Assembly: GCF_020882245.1 (NCBI RefSeq)
Contig: NC_083598.1
Location: 87,487,714 to 87,551,713 of the forward strand
Length of the DNA: 64,000 nt
DNA from: Rhopalosiphum padi
Lineage: Eukaryota > Arthropoda > Insecta > Hemiptera > Aphididae
Reading direction: 5' to 3'
The stretch's first letter is position 1; every line of letters starts with the position of its first letter. The notes below the pieces were generated by a model that was not told the origin of the DNA, searched no databases, and saw only the letters and a list, made by a program, of their open reading frames with translations. Positions 13,101-24,500 of the stretch are shown in pieces. The position numbers were made by a program, and so were the translations under genes.

Positions 13101-14878
13101 TATACTCACACAAATACAAAATCATCGATATTATCCATAGAGAATAATAATAATATATTAATATACTCTATGATATTATCATTGAATATATATATAATAA
13201 TAATATAAATAATATACTAAATTACGCGGTCTTAACGGTTCTAAGACCGTGCTACATCTCGATGATTATATTAGATAATAACCATCAAAATGAACAGCTG
13301 TGGTACAGTGATACCAACCATACAATCTCAAAAATTAATTAAGTTAAACAAAATACATTAAAACTAAAATTTTCAAATTTTCAAAGACAGTTGAAAATTT
13401 TCAGAAATTTTCAATGAAAAAAAAAATTTTCAATTGAAAATTTTCAAGCTTACATCTCTAGCTTATGGTAGATATTTTAAATATGTTGTTTTACGGACAT
13501 CCTTATATATGGTGTCTTCCGTACTCTTTTTTTTTGTGAACTGATTGTCCTAAAATTTAAAAATTTCCTCATTATTTTTGTAAATTCAAATAGCAAAATC
13601 ATGATTCACAAATCAGTAACACTTTAATTTACATTGGATAGGTCGTCTCAGAATTGCAATTTGCAAACGCAATTATAATTTCTCTATGATAAATAATTTA
13701 TACTAATAATTAATATAATCGTAATTTGATTATGTTTTACAATAACATGTTGTTGTTCTTAGCAAAAACCTTGAGATGTTTATATACTAGCTTTTATTAT
13801 AAAATAAATATATTTTTTATAAATTCTGGAAATCCATAAATCCATAACAATAGAATATAGTAAATTATAAGAAATGTCCTCTCTTTGTTTAATTGATTTT
13901 ATAAACACCAACATGACAAAGAGAATGTAAGAATATTTTATTATAATATTAACATTTTCCTTTCTTACGGTTTTGTTTTTCATGTTTCATCAATATTTTT
14001 TAGAAAATTCATGTGTAAAAAAACAAAATATAAATCATTTTTATTGATTAACATAATTAGCACTAAAATGTTTTTATTATAAAAGTTTAAAAATATCTAT
14101 GAATTATAATTATATTTAAAATTTCCTTAAAGCCATATGATATAGAAGTAAAACCAATTCATAATAAAATTAAAATATTGCATAAAATTTAATATAATTT
14201 TTATTATCATTGCTTGTTTAATTAATAACACCACTATACAGCACGCTTATATTAACCAAAAAAAAAAAAAAAAAAAATGGTTTCTAGCTGCTCTCACCGA
14301 CCACACCAGATGTTGAACCATGGAAATGGTTAGGCTGACACAGTGAGTTTGCACGTTTTTATTTATACATTAATATCTCACTTTCATTCATTTGCTTTTA
14401 TTCTTGAACTAAATGGGTATGTGTTTAATATATTTATTTCTTTAAAATATTAAGTGATTTAATTTTGAATGAACCACTCATAATACTAAGTAATTTTTAT
14501 TTTTCAAGAACTTAAATACTTAATTTTTGTGTTTCAAACCATTAAACCATTTTACAATTGGGTTTAAAATTAAAACTTAAAATTATTTTTTATTTTCTAA
14601 TGATAACCTTTAAATTAGGAACTTAATACAACTATAAAAAAATTTTAAGTGGTTTATTTCAGACAGATCACTTCATATATAAATATAAATAAAGGCCTAT
14701 TAAAGACATATATTGACTAAAAATATCATATACTTAGGTAATGCGACTTGAAGCTTGGAAACAACGTTGGGTGAACAACGGCAACACTATCGGCAAGACT
14801 GAGAGGTCGGCATCAGTAGATACAACTGAGAGTGAAATGGATGACTCAGCAGATCTGCATTTGCGGTTGTCTAGTTGA
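1148..14878 (+). CDS. Evi5: EVI5 family Rab GTPase-activating protein (TBC domain plus coiled coil), 5' end outside window
   Basis: EVI5 proteins are Rab GAPs linked to Rab11 recycling, cytokinesis and cell migration. Exons read from splice sites and frame: 1148-1245, 5911-6143, 6209-6505, 6615-6733, 6818-6932, 7032-7190, 7544-7780, 7848-8021, 8077-8406, 8591-8758, 8827-8922, 9001-9102, 14738-14878, giving about 756 codons with all phases matching. The first exon carries LIESDSKSLNSI, the conserved EVI5 segment before the TBC domain. The TBC domain runs from exon 2 to the 7032 exon and keeps both catalytic fingers: RRDIARTYPEHDFF (arginine) and VGYCQGSGF (glutamine). From about 7100 to 9102 the protein is almost all heptad-rich coiled coil. 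Vertebrate EVI5 is about 800 residues, so only a short N-terminus is missing. The stop at 14876-14878 follows a tail LHLRLSS. The last intron (9103-14737) contains a complete hAT transposon in the opposite orientation. The donor at 7191 (GTGCCC) is weak. Family assignment is secure; the exon model is inferred by eye. Confidence 0.93.
1246..5910 (+). other. EVI5 first visible intron
   Basis: This 4.7-kb intron separates the LIESDSKS exon from the start of the TBC region. It contains one hAT MITE (3763-4100). Between about 4700 and 5250 there is a slightly more GC-rich stretch whose minus strand gives broken, LINE reverse-transcriptase-like phrases; it is too decayed for a firm call. The rest is AT-rich with an AT dinucleotide run near 3479-3492. 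Confidence 0.6.
3763..4100. mobile_element. hAT-type MITE, copy 1 (338 bp)
   Basis: The element starts CAGCGTTTCTCAAAGTGTGG and ends with AGATTGAGAACCACTG, so the ends are imperfect inverted repeats of the common hAT form CAG-GTTCTCAA. It is flanked by a perfect 8-bp target duplication, ATATAATA, at 3755-3762 and 4101-4108, which is the hAT signature. No coding capacity. A second copy with about 95 percent similarity by eye lies at 47192-47510. Confidence 0.93.
6992..7016. repeat. AT dinucleotide microsatellite in EVI5 intron
   Basis: A run of about ten TA units lies just before the polypyrimidine tract and acceptor of the EVI5 exon at 7032. Its closeness to the acceptor (about 15 bases) means length variation could shift acceptor spacing; that is an inference only. 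Confidence 0.8.
9103..9380 (+). other. EVI5 last intron, left part
   Basis: Ordinary intron sequence between the donor at 9103 and the hAT insertion. No recognised element. Confidence 0.6.
9893..10375. repeat. 153-bp tandem repeat inside the hAT transposon, three copies plus a partial
   Basis: The motif TCTAACAG...TTTTGTTAGTT recurs at 9895, 10048, 10201 and, degraded, at 10353, spacing 153, 153 and 152. Each full unit includes GGTAACAACTTGTTACTATG, a short inverted repeat, and an AT-rich tail ending in GTAGGTAATTA. The second and third units are nearly identical and the first is more diverged. The array sits between the transposase stop and the left terminal repeat, where hAT transposases bind subterminal repeats, so a binding-array role is possible but unproven. 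Confidence 0.9.
10469..12950 (-). CDS. hAT transposase with N-terminal zinc finger and C-terminal Tudor/SH3-like tail, two exons
   Basis: Exon 1 is 12603-12950 (116 codons) and exon 2 is 10469-12376 (stop included); donor GTTAGT and acceptor TTTTTTTAG join in phase 0 to give about 751 residues with no stop. Residues about 25-55 form a BED-like zinc finger (YTCNYCKW then an H-C pair). CDGWTN near residue 191 and VVTDNAKSM near 250 supply the first two acidic catalytic positions of the RNase H-like core, with CVAHGLNLLAKDL after them. The hAT dimerisation region with SAACERTFSSYG lies near 525-590. An acidic linker follows, then from about 665 to the end YKKGDFAIVKYEGEFFPGVV...WKWPTPKDEIWYKYDDV, which resembles a small beta-barrel reader domain. 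All hallmarks are intact, so the copy could encode active transposase. The extra tail is unlike the classical hAT layout. Confidence 0.88.
13461..14737 (+). other. EVI5 last intron, right part
   Basis: AT-rich intron sequence between the hAT insertion and the terminal exon. It has a 19-base poly-A run near 14259-14278 followed by TGGTTTCTAGCTGCTCTC and a short GC-richer patch to about 14350, possibly the tail of an old retroelement. No open frame of interest. Confidence 0.5.
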
Positions 14879-17725
14879 ACCTGTTTCCTATCATCTGTCC
14901 TTAATTACAAAGTTTTATTATTGACAAAAAAATACCCAAGTACATTCTTTTTTTTTTATAGTTTAATATTTTATTTCCATTGAAATAGTATTATATAAAT
15001 CATTTGTTTTGTTTTAATGGCCAAACATATTGCCGTCCTTATTATTATATTTTTTAATTTTTGATTCCAAATATTTATTATTTGTTTGCATTTTAAATAT
15101 TTATTTTAAATTTATTATTTCTGAATTTTATTTTTATTTTAGTTACCGATATTTTGTACTTATTTTAATTTTTTTTTTTTAAATTCTATGAATCGTTGAT
15201 CTTATAATTATTTGAAAATCTAATATCGCACAATCTTAAACGCACAAATATTATTAAAACTGAATTTGCAATAAATGTTTGTATTTATAAACTATTAAGC
15301 GTTACAAACCTTTATAAATTCAAATTAAAAAATGTTTACAATTAAATGACAACTTAAGCACAAAATAATAAATTATATTATATTATCCAAGAAACTATAA
15401 ACAACAATGTTTTACATCATAGTATTTATTTTGTTTGTCTTTTCAAGTATATTTTATAATGATTAACGATTCAACATAAATTTTTACTGATTAAAAATCC
15501 TATTAGAAAACTTTATTTTAATATTGTGATCATAATACTAATGGATTGCATAAAGAAAATTATTTTAAAAATTTAACTAGTCCTTGAATTCATGATTTTT
15601 TGACCATTGACCAAATATTGACCATCGACTGGTCCATTAAATTTAAACTACCTAATGTATTAAATCTATGTGCAATCCAGAATAAAAAATAATATTTTTA
15701 CTATACATTTTCAACAATTGAAAATTAGAAAATTTAATTTGTAATTTAGTGTGTAATTGTGTAAGCACTTGAATAACGTTGTATCTATAATCATCATGTT
15801 TAATTTATTTAAAAAAAAATTAAATGTTGTTCTGGCTGACCTCAGACATTTCCTTTTATAAAGTGGGGACATAATTTAAGCAATAATAATTATAACTATC
15901 AATATTAATAATAATAATTGATTAACATTTTTTTTTTTTTAATATAATATTTATACTTGTGACTTATAAACAATTATTATGTTATTATTTTCCACCTATA
16001 TAAACATATTTGATATATTTATCAATATAATAATATCATATAATATGATCATGTATTAATGAATTTAAAATAAGTTTTCATGTATACTCAATGTTTATGT
16101 TGTTTTGAGACTATATTATGTGTATTATATGTCCTACATAATAACCTAAACTAATTAAAATGAGTGATAAATGTAGAAATAGTATTAATTGATTCTTTTA
16201 TCAATATTTATTTAGTTGGTACCTGTAATATGTAGCTGTGAATGAAAATGTTTTTATGTATTCGTAATTATAACTTTGTTTATTTTGTTATAAATTTAAT
16301 ATTTATAATCAGCAGTAATGAAACTGGCTCATTTAAAATACAATTTATAATTGAAATTATGAAAATAAATTGTTAAGTATTTTTTCCTAAATTATTTGAT
16401 TCCATATTATATACCTACTACATAGTGCATACTCATAAATAAACCAATATTATACAATCATCCTTAGATTTTTTTACAATAGACTATTCATAATTATACT
16501 AAAATCAATGATTCATCTTCTTGTTTTTTGTTATATGTAATAAAAATAGTAACAATTTTATTCATGACCTACAATATTGACCTACTATTTTATAATAAAG
16601 TATAAGGTTGTCTAAAGACTAAAATTTTAAGACGTATAAATACATTAAAAAGTAATTCTAAAATTTTAGAATTCTTAAGAATATTTTTTTTTATTCATCA
16701 TTTATTTATGCTTTAATTAGAAAGATGATGTTATGAAAAGCATTATCAATTGTAACTGTTCTGTCAACAATTCCAAATGAGAATATGTAGGTATACCAAT
16801 TAACTCAGCAAAAGAGTGATTAAAACCGCCACATCTGACTCAAAACTAGTATGCAGGGAACTATATTCTTGGACTTGCTTACAAATCACTGCTGAGTGTT
16901 GAAGAACAGAATAAGTGGTAATTGTCACCAACACTACATTTGAAACATCAAGATCAAGAGGACAAAGATAACTGCATAAAAATAGGAATAAGCAATAAAC
17001 AGGGTGAACTATCATTAGAAAAAAACATATAATATATACAATCACATCTTTCCTTGGCAAGGGCAAAACCTCTGCAGGTCACTTTACATTGGATCATTAT
17101 AGTCCCCCTAAAATTCAATCAAATGTCCACCTATGCTTCTTACATAATTTTATACATACTAGGGTAGTAACTAGTAGTTACTATCATGGTTATACTCTAA
17201 ACATAAATAACACATTTCTTTGAGAGATAACAAATAACAATGACTATATAAATAATGCGTATATAATATGTAGAAGGATACCCAATATTACCTATTAGCA
17301 TTTAGTTTAACAAAATATTTTTAAGAACCATGACCTTCATTATTGATGAATACGTAATTCTGTTTAACGAATTCCTCGATATTACGAATTTTTTTTGTTG
17401 CTTATTCGACTTCGTTTTATGGATTAGGACATCACAACACTACATTTTTTTTTTAATTGTAAGTTTATTGGTGTATTTTAGTTAACTTTTTTCACACACT
17501 GACTACTAACACATATTGTAATAGGTAATAATTTATTAATGCAGAGATAGTTGTATAAATAACATTTACAATGAAAATGTCTTCAAACAAACATTGAATA
17601 TTTCGAATCAATAAATACAAATTTAACAAATATCGAATATTTTTCAAAAACAAAAAGAAAATTAGATTTTGCTTTATAATTATTATTGGTTTATTAATAT
17701 TCAATATTTTTTTAATAGTTTTTAC
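14879..17725. other. EVI5 3' region and intergenic sequence
   Basis: The EVI5 3' UTR begins here. A candidate poly(A) signal AATAAA is at 15270-15275, about 390 bases after the stop; others could be used. A mildly GC-richer island at 16800-17100 is open on the minus strand for 88 codons (includes TITTYSVLQHSAVICKQVQ) but shows no family I recognise. The remainder is AT-rich without clear repeats. Confidence 0.45.
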
Positions 17726-18397
17726 CAGTGGCGAAGCTTAAGTTTTTAGTTGGGGAGACATTGAATAAAATGACACTAATACGCTTGGATTCCTCCCTTT
17801 TTATTTTACCTATTCGATAATACATTCTTTTCGTATGAATAATTAATAATTCGATCGTTCAAAATGACATAAATTAAATCATCTGCAGCTATGAGGACAA
17901 ACTACAATATAAAAACAACAATATTAAGAAACACGTAGGTATACCTATCGGCTATCAGTAATAGCGATTTACAAGGGACGATGGCGATGTTGATAATTCA
18001 GGAAATCCAAATAGCGAGACGTGTCTCATACTCTCATAGCGAAGATAGTAAAACCCACTTACATTAAAATCCCCCCTGTACCTACCCGCGCGACCATAAT
18101 TGGGTGACTGCGATGCAATGTCTCTTTGATAGTTTGATATAATATAATATTTGGAATGACCCGCACGGCCGTATCGCGCGCATCTAATCTATTTTAACAA
18201 TAAATTCTTAAAGACTAAACTGCACAACGAAAAACCAATTTTAACAAATATTAAAATATATATAGTTTTTATAATATAAATGACGGTAAAATTTGTAAAT
18301 ATTTTATAAAACAAAATATTATTTGTCCTGTGTTCTAATTTCTTAGTGGGTAGACACTAGACGTTCTCTCATTGTCTCCTATGACGCTTCGCCATTG
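17726..18397. mobile_element. hAT-type MITE, 672 bp, with perfect 8-bp target duplication
   Basis: Left end CAGTGGCGAAGC and right end GCTTCGCCATTG are inverted repeats matching at 11 of 12 bases. The target duplication GTTTTTAC is present at 17718-17725 and 18398-18405. The interior is markedly more GC-rich than the surroundings near 18040-18190 (for example CGCACGGCCGTATCGCGCGC) and shows no transposase frame. Confidence 0.93.
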
Positions 18398-19170
18398 GTT
18401 TTTACTAATTGCTCTTAAATAAAGAGAGTTCTTTTCAATGCACCTACCTAGTTTTTTTTATTAATTTTTAGTTGTAAGCTAATTCCTTTAAAATCTAAAG
18501 AAAAATTTATAGTAATAGTATTGATTATGTATATAATAAAATTAAAATAATTATATAATAATAATATAAAATAATAATTATACAATAATATATATTTATA
18601 TATTGTATAATATAATATAATTAATGGTAATAACTAATAATATTATAATGTAATAATAGAATTATTGAGCAATAATAATGGCCCTAACCCTCTAATAATT
18701 ACTCTAGATCCGCGCCTGTTATGTCATGCACATTGCGCTCATCTATAATCATGACAAAAGATATTTTGTCATGTCTATAAAATCGTTTTAAGGCTTATTG
18801 CTTATTCATAGTTTTTTATTCAATCTGCGGGCTTGGTTTGGCTAAGGTTTGTAAAAAATTGTCTTGTTTATTTTCATATTTTTAAAACATGTTTAGGTTA
18901 TATATATCCCCGATTGCCTATTTGCCTACAACATGACAAAACATCTAATGAACAATATTATTTTTAAGCAATAAGTTCACTAAAACCTAACCTAACCTGT
19001 TTTTAGGTATGTTTTAAATTATTAATTTGTGTACGAAGTATAAACTAATGAACAAATGGGTTGACTCAATTCTACCTCTTTTATGTTTTTATATTTAAAT
19101 ATTAAATATAATAAATGCATCTATACTTTAACAAAATTGTTTACATTGTCACTGTTGTTATTTTAGGATC
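18398..19170. other. Spacer upstream of the Gemin5-like gene
   Basis: AT-rich spacer with dense ATA/AAT runs at 18530-18665. A splice-acceptor-like TTTTAG at 19161-19166 sits just before the Gemin5-like start codon and could end a 5' UTR intron. No promoter motif could be fixed. Confidence 0.4.
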
Positions 19171-21543
19171 ATGAATACTTTTGAGATTACCCAGTCAATG
19201 AACTGGTACAAATCTAATGTCATGGCTATAGATGATACTGGAAATTTAATTGCATATGGTTCAAGATCTATTGTTGTATTAGTTAATGGTTTGGATGGTA
19301 ATAGTGTCTATGATTTAAAATATAATCGTCGTAAACTTAATACACAAATGAATCGTAGCAATATTAGTGCAGTATCATTTTCTCCTAAAATAAATGTTTT
19401 TGAAAATGCTCATTATTTGGCTTGTATAGATGAAGTTAATATTTACATTTGGAAAGTAAAAAGCATGTTCTGCGAACTCAAACATTCATTTGGGGTAAGT
19501 TGTTTTCTTTAATTTACAATTTAATTAACTTGCTATAGTTTTATTTTAATGTAAATCGATATAGTTAAATTACTTTAAATTTAGACTGCAATAAAAAATA
19601 TTTAGTTAAGTTTTGTTTTTTAGTTATAATGATTTTTACTCGGCTACAGAATTAGCACATTAAAAAAACTGTAATTTCATATATCTTCAATATCTTCTTA
19701 TAACAATAGTAGTTTATTTTATTTTAACTTACAGTTACATTTTTCCTAATGCTTCAGTGAACAACATCCAAAATCGTTTGCTAGTTTCAGTAAAAAATGA
19801 TTATATTTCAGTTTTGAAATTATGTCGTAGCTTACATAGAAGCACAAATATTGTCAAAAACATAAAAAAAAAAAAAAAACGTTTTCAAGTATATTTGTGA
19901 TGGATATTCATTTGGATATACTTTGTTTATATATTATTTATAAAATAAAATTGTTTTACCATTTCTACATAGTATATAAGAAATTTTTCATATATTTAGT
20001 TCATTGTTTTTTTCTCTTTTAGAATAAAAAGAATAAGAACATAACTCTATTGGATGTTACATGGTTGTCTGGATGTTTAACAGTTGTAGCATTGTCGAAT
20101 GCTGGAACTTTACACAAGTGGGATATTCAAGCATTAACAATGCGTAATTATATGTTAGATGTTAAAGCCACACCTTTAACATTAGCTGCTTGTCCTCATA
20201 AAAAGAATTTAATTGCTGTAGGATGTATAAATGGTCATCTATTTGTCTATGACTTAACTGGTATGAATATATGATAATAAATGATTCAAAAAGTGTTTAG
20301 AAATTTAAAGTTCATTTTTAGGTGATGGCCAATTATTACATAATATGCACTACCATAAACAAAATATAAATTCTTTGGCTTGGTGTCCAGTTCCTTTTAG
20401 TTCATTTAGTTCTGATCAATCAACTGAAACTTTATTACTAGCATCGATAGCCTATGATATAAGTGATTTATGTATAAGTCGTTTCGACATGTTTGATGAA
20501 ACTACAGTGGCATTACCTATGGCTATGGGACCACTGAGAAAACCTCCTATCAAGTATATATACAATTGTATTGACTATTGATTATTAATCATAATTATAC
20601 TGTGAATATTAATTCTTTTTTCAGAAATCAAAATAATTTAATTTGGAGTTGTGTTAAATGGATAAAACCAATAATTCTTATTGTTACATCTGGTTTTGGA
20701 AAAATTCTTCAAGTAGAACTTAAACCAGATATGATATCTGAGCCAATAGTAACTTTGATAAGTGATACCCATAGGGCTATAATTTTTTCTATAGCATGTC
20801 CTCGGTACATATAATATTAAAATATAAATTGTTTCATTTGTGTAATCAATGATATTTTTTGTAAATTAGGGAATTAGCTAAACCATATTTATGGACTATG
20901 GTCATTATGTAAAGGTGGAAAATTAATTCGAACTCGCTTACTTAATAATAGAGAAGAAACTCCTGAATCACCATTGGAAATACCAACACTTTCCGGTTGT
21001 GTTTATTGCTTTGCACTTTCCCCTGTTAATTCAACTGAGTAAGTATGCAAAAAACATGTTATTTATATTATTTTATAACATAATAAAATATATTTTGTAT
21101 TTAAATTTCAATCAAAATAAGCTTTGCGTTCGGTCTTGGTGATTGAAAAATTTATTATTGGAATGTATCTAATAAACTCCAAATAGAGTTAATCGCATTG
21201 AATTATTCCAGTTATTCCATAGAACCAAAAGTGCTATCAGTAAGTTAAACAGATTAATACATAATACTTTAATATCATTTTATAATTTTGGTTTAGTTAG
21301 CATTTCATCTACAAGATGAAAGTTTGTTAGCATATGGTACAGGTGATGGACGTGTTGGGGTTTTCAATTTAACCAGAAAAACACAGAATGTTAATTTATT
21401 AAAAATTGTATTTGCTAATCCAATTGACCGATTATGTTGGGCACCATTTCCAAATACAAAGACAGTTAATGATGCACCACTTGCTCTATATGCAGTTGGT
21501 AATGGGCAAATTATAATTTATAATGACTTAAATCTTTGGAAAG
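19171..21543 (+). pseudogene. Gemin5-like WD-repeat gene, truncated and disrupted
   Basis: Gemin5 recognises snRNA in the SMN complex; intact proteins have a long WD-repeat region and a large C-terminal part (about 1500 residues in vertebrates). Exons here: 19171-19494, 20023-20260, 20322-20553, 20625-20804, 20870-21038, 21122-21239, 21297-21543, with matching phases apart from the defects. The N-terminus SMNWYKSNV fits the conserved NWY start. WD-like blades include LHKWDIQ, NINSLAWCPV and GTGDGRVGVFNL, and the last exon matches Gemin5 up to ALYAVGNGQIIIY. Defects: a one-base frameshift near 20898-20905 inside exon 5 and a TGA at 21144-21146 in FGLGD-stop-KIYYWN, where a blade glycine is expected. 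No further exon is found in the following 7 kb, so the second half of the WD region and the whole C-terminus are missing. Most likely a decayed partial duplicate; an assembly error at the two lesions cannot be excluded, but would not explain the missing 3' exons. Confidence 0.75.
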
Positions 21544-24500
21544 GTAAATTGTATACATAAATATAACATTGTTAAAATTGTTTTAAAAATTTTAACTCTT
21601 TTTTGTTAAGAGAACGCTATATCCACAATGATTGTCTATATTTATAATTTAAAACTGCTCGTAATTTGATTTAAAATAAAAATATAAAAAGCCACATGGG
21701 GCCTATTTTTACCTTTAAATTTGTTGATGGATCAATTTATTTCAATGCTAAAAATAGAAGAGTAAAATGTATTATTTCAAACATAAAATTTGAGATTTTG
21801 CACTTTGCGCATTAGTAAAATAGATACAAAATATGTGGATATTATGATATATTCTGAAAGATGTATGATTAATTGTAGACACACAGCCTCCTTTTTAAGG
21901 GGATTAATATAGGCAATTATAAATGATAAATACTTTTAACTACTAATTAAAAATAATCTATGAGTGGTCTCATATCAGTACCTACCATTGTTTGTAGTTT
22001 TGTACTTCAAAATAATGAAGAAAAACATTTTTAATTGAAAATGAACCACTTAAGGTCGCAGACTACAGGCATAGCTATGGATTCAAATGCATACACAATA
22101 CAAGGAAACAATTGTTTCTGTAAACTTTTTTTTTATTATTGTTTTAAAATTATTAATTTTATATTTTTAAGCATAAATAACTTTTAGATTCGTGGTAGTG
22201 ATGTGTGTTACCTTTTAGGACAGTAAAATAACTTTTATTTTAAACTTTTCATGGTTTCTGGTAGACAATTTGATTTAGTTAGGGTTGTAAAAAAATAATA
22301 AATTTTTAGTACTTTTCAAAATAATCTGGAATAATATTTGGTATAACTCAAAAACGAATATCTATAGATACTTGATTAAATTTTCAAAATATTTTGACTT
22401 AGCTGTTTATAGCAATTTGAAACTTGAGCAAAAATAACAATAATCAGTGTTATGAATGTTTATGAACAATTAAAATTTATAATCATTTTTAACAAAAATG
22501 CATAAGCTTATATATTCAAAATCTCCTAATCCACCTCTAATTAGTACATCTAGCTGAGCTTACACGTGTTTTTTAAATCAAATTCACAAAATTCGTAGTT
22601 TTTAAACCAAAAGCCAAATTTAATATTTCAGAAAATCAATTTAATAGAGTGTACAATATTTTTAGTTTTATTTATTAATAAATGTATGTTCTTACTTTCC
22701 TAAACACCGTATACCTTATAGTAAATAGGGGGCGTGTATTTACCAAAATCGGTGACTATGCCATTTCAACTTTTAATACTGTTATATTATTTTTCACGAC
22801 GCAAAATATAAGGCGAATAACACAATAATTCTCATCAAACTCGTGGTATATAATATTATTGAATTATGTATTATTTATTACCTATATAGTATAATAATAA
22901 ATAATACAATCTATACAATTTTAATGATCTATTAAATTTGTTCGAGGTTTATTTTTTTTTCATTTTCTAAAATAATGCAAATAGCTTACAAAGGTACCTA
23001 CTATAGGTAATGGCACAACGATTCCTAATTGGGAACAATTTTCATCATTATTTCGATTATTCTATCTATATATACATAAAACTTAACCACAGTTTTTAAA
23101 TAGTTCAACTGGGAATTTTTCTATGTACAAGCTCCATGCTTTTATATTAGAGTTGACTTTAGAGCTGTGATGATTTGTAGTTTTTTCGTCCATTTGATTG
23201 AATTGTTTAATAAACTTCTGCTTAGTGTTCTTCAAGCACTTCGATAAAATTATAAATCGATGTCTGTGAAACTTGTAAGTTGTAGTGTAACGAGTATAAT
23301 ATCGTATCAGATAATACAATTTATTTTTACGCTTTTATGCCACTATTAAGGTACAAAAACGCAAAACGAATTTGCGCTTTTGTTCGATCAAAAAAAAAAT
23401 AGACGATTTTCGGTTTCACCGAAATAGGGCTATGTACTCCCTAAAGAGGTTCTTTGTAATTGAATTTATTACAACTTACAAATAGGTACATATAGCCATA
23501 GGTACCTAGCTAGGTAGGTATAGTATAAATATATTAGGTAACTGTTATATGTAGTTTATAAGTTGGAGATAAAACAGTTTTAATTGAAATGAGTTTTGTA
23601 TGGATTTCGAAGAAGGAAACAATTTTTAAATACAATATAATATACAGAATATAGATAGAACTACATGGCCACATCGGTCATCGATACCTTGGCCCATGGG
23701 TATAATGTGCGCAGTGAATTTTTTTTCAGAAAAAAGCTTCAAAATATGTAGGTAGTTATTATTTCATCATAAGTATAAGTAATAAGACAAAGTGCTAATT
23801 AACGAAATTTATGTTCTACAACCACGATGTAGAGAATATATCTACATAATGCAATATCTTCTCTACATCATGAGTATAACGTATAACTATTTACTATACC
23901 TTCAACGGCTTCAACCTTTAACGTACCTATACTCTATAACCTAATAATATATTATATCTACTATATAAGGTATACAAATATGTAGTTTAATAGTCTAAGA
24001 CTATCATTGTTGTTACTTGTTAAGTTGAATCCATCATGACTGCTAATTTTAAAAAAATAGATGAAAGATTTGGGGTGCTTAACGCTTATTATATAGTTAC
24101 CTAATAATGTTAAAACAATTGTCTTTTTCATTATTATTGACCAATTTTTTATAATTCGTCGTATAATTAGTACTTATATGTATATAATACGTTATTATTC
24201 TTATTTCTTATAGTTTAGATTTCTATTTTTTTAAACAAAATGTTTGTATGCACCAATTAATTCACCACTCAACTATAACCACCAATATTTCACCGCATTT
24301 ACAATTCACCACGTGTATAACTAACCACGCGTACAACTCATCGTAATTGTTTCATTTTCATAGTCTCATAGAGTCATAGATAATGTTTTCACACAATATA
24401 CTGATATCTTATAAAACTAATTTTTCAGTCGGTATCTATATATATTAAATTACGACACTGTATTTTTGATATGATGGGTAAAGTTGAACAGTATATTAGT

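Larger units (their letters stand above)
9381..13460 (-). mobile_element. Complete hAT-superfamily DNA transposon in the last EVI5 intron (about 4.1 kb)
   Basis: The left end reads TAGTGATGTAA and the right end TTACATCTCTA, an 11-bp terminal inverted repeat with one mismatch, followed inside by GAAAATTTTC-rich subterminal repeats on both sides. The host flanks are GTTATGGT at 9373-9380 and, one base beyond the right end, CTTATGGT at 13462-13469, a target duplication matching at 7 of 8 bases. Inside are a spliced transposase gene on the minus strand (10469-12950), a 153-bp tandem repeat between the transposase stop and the left end, and a short hairpin at 13226-13249. The EVI5 frame is unaffected because the insertion is intronic and antisense. 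Confidence 0.85.

Noticed and set aside
18986..18998. CCTAACCTAACCT, an insect telomere-like repeat
   Set aside because: Fewer than three units, isolated, and expected by chance in sequence of this composition.
19735..19890. Possible extra exon in the Gemin5-like gene (YIFPNASVNNIQNRLL)
   Set aside because: It follows an acceptor-like CAG but exon 1 joins exon 2 directly in phase, the stretch has no WD similarity, and it runs into a poly-A tract.
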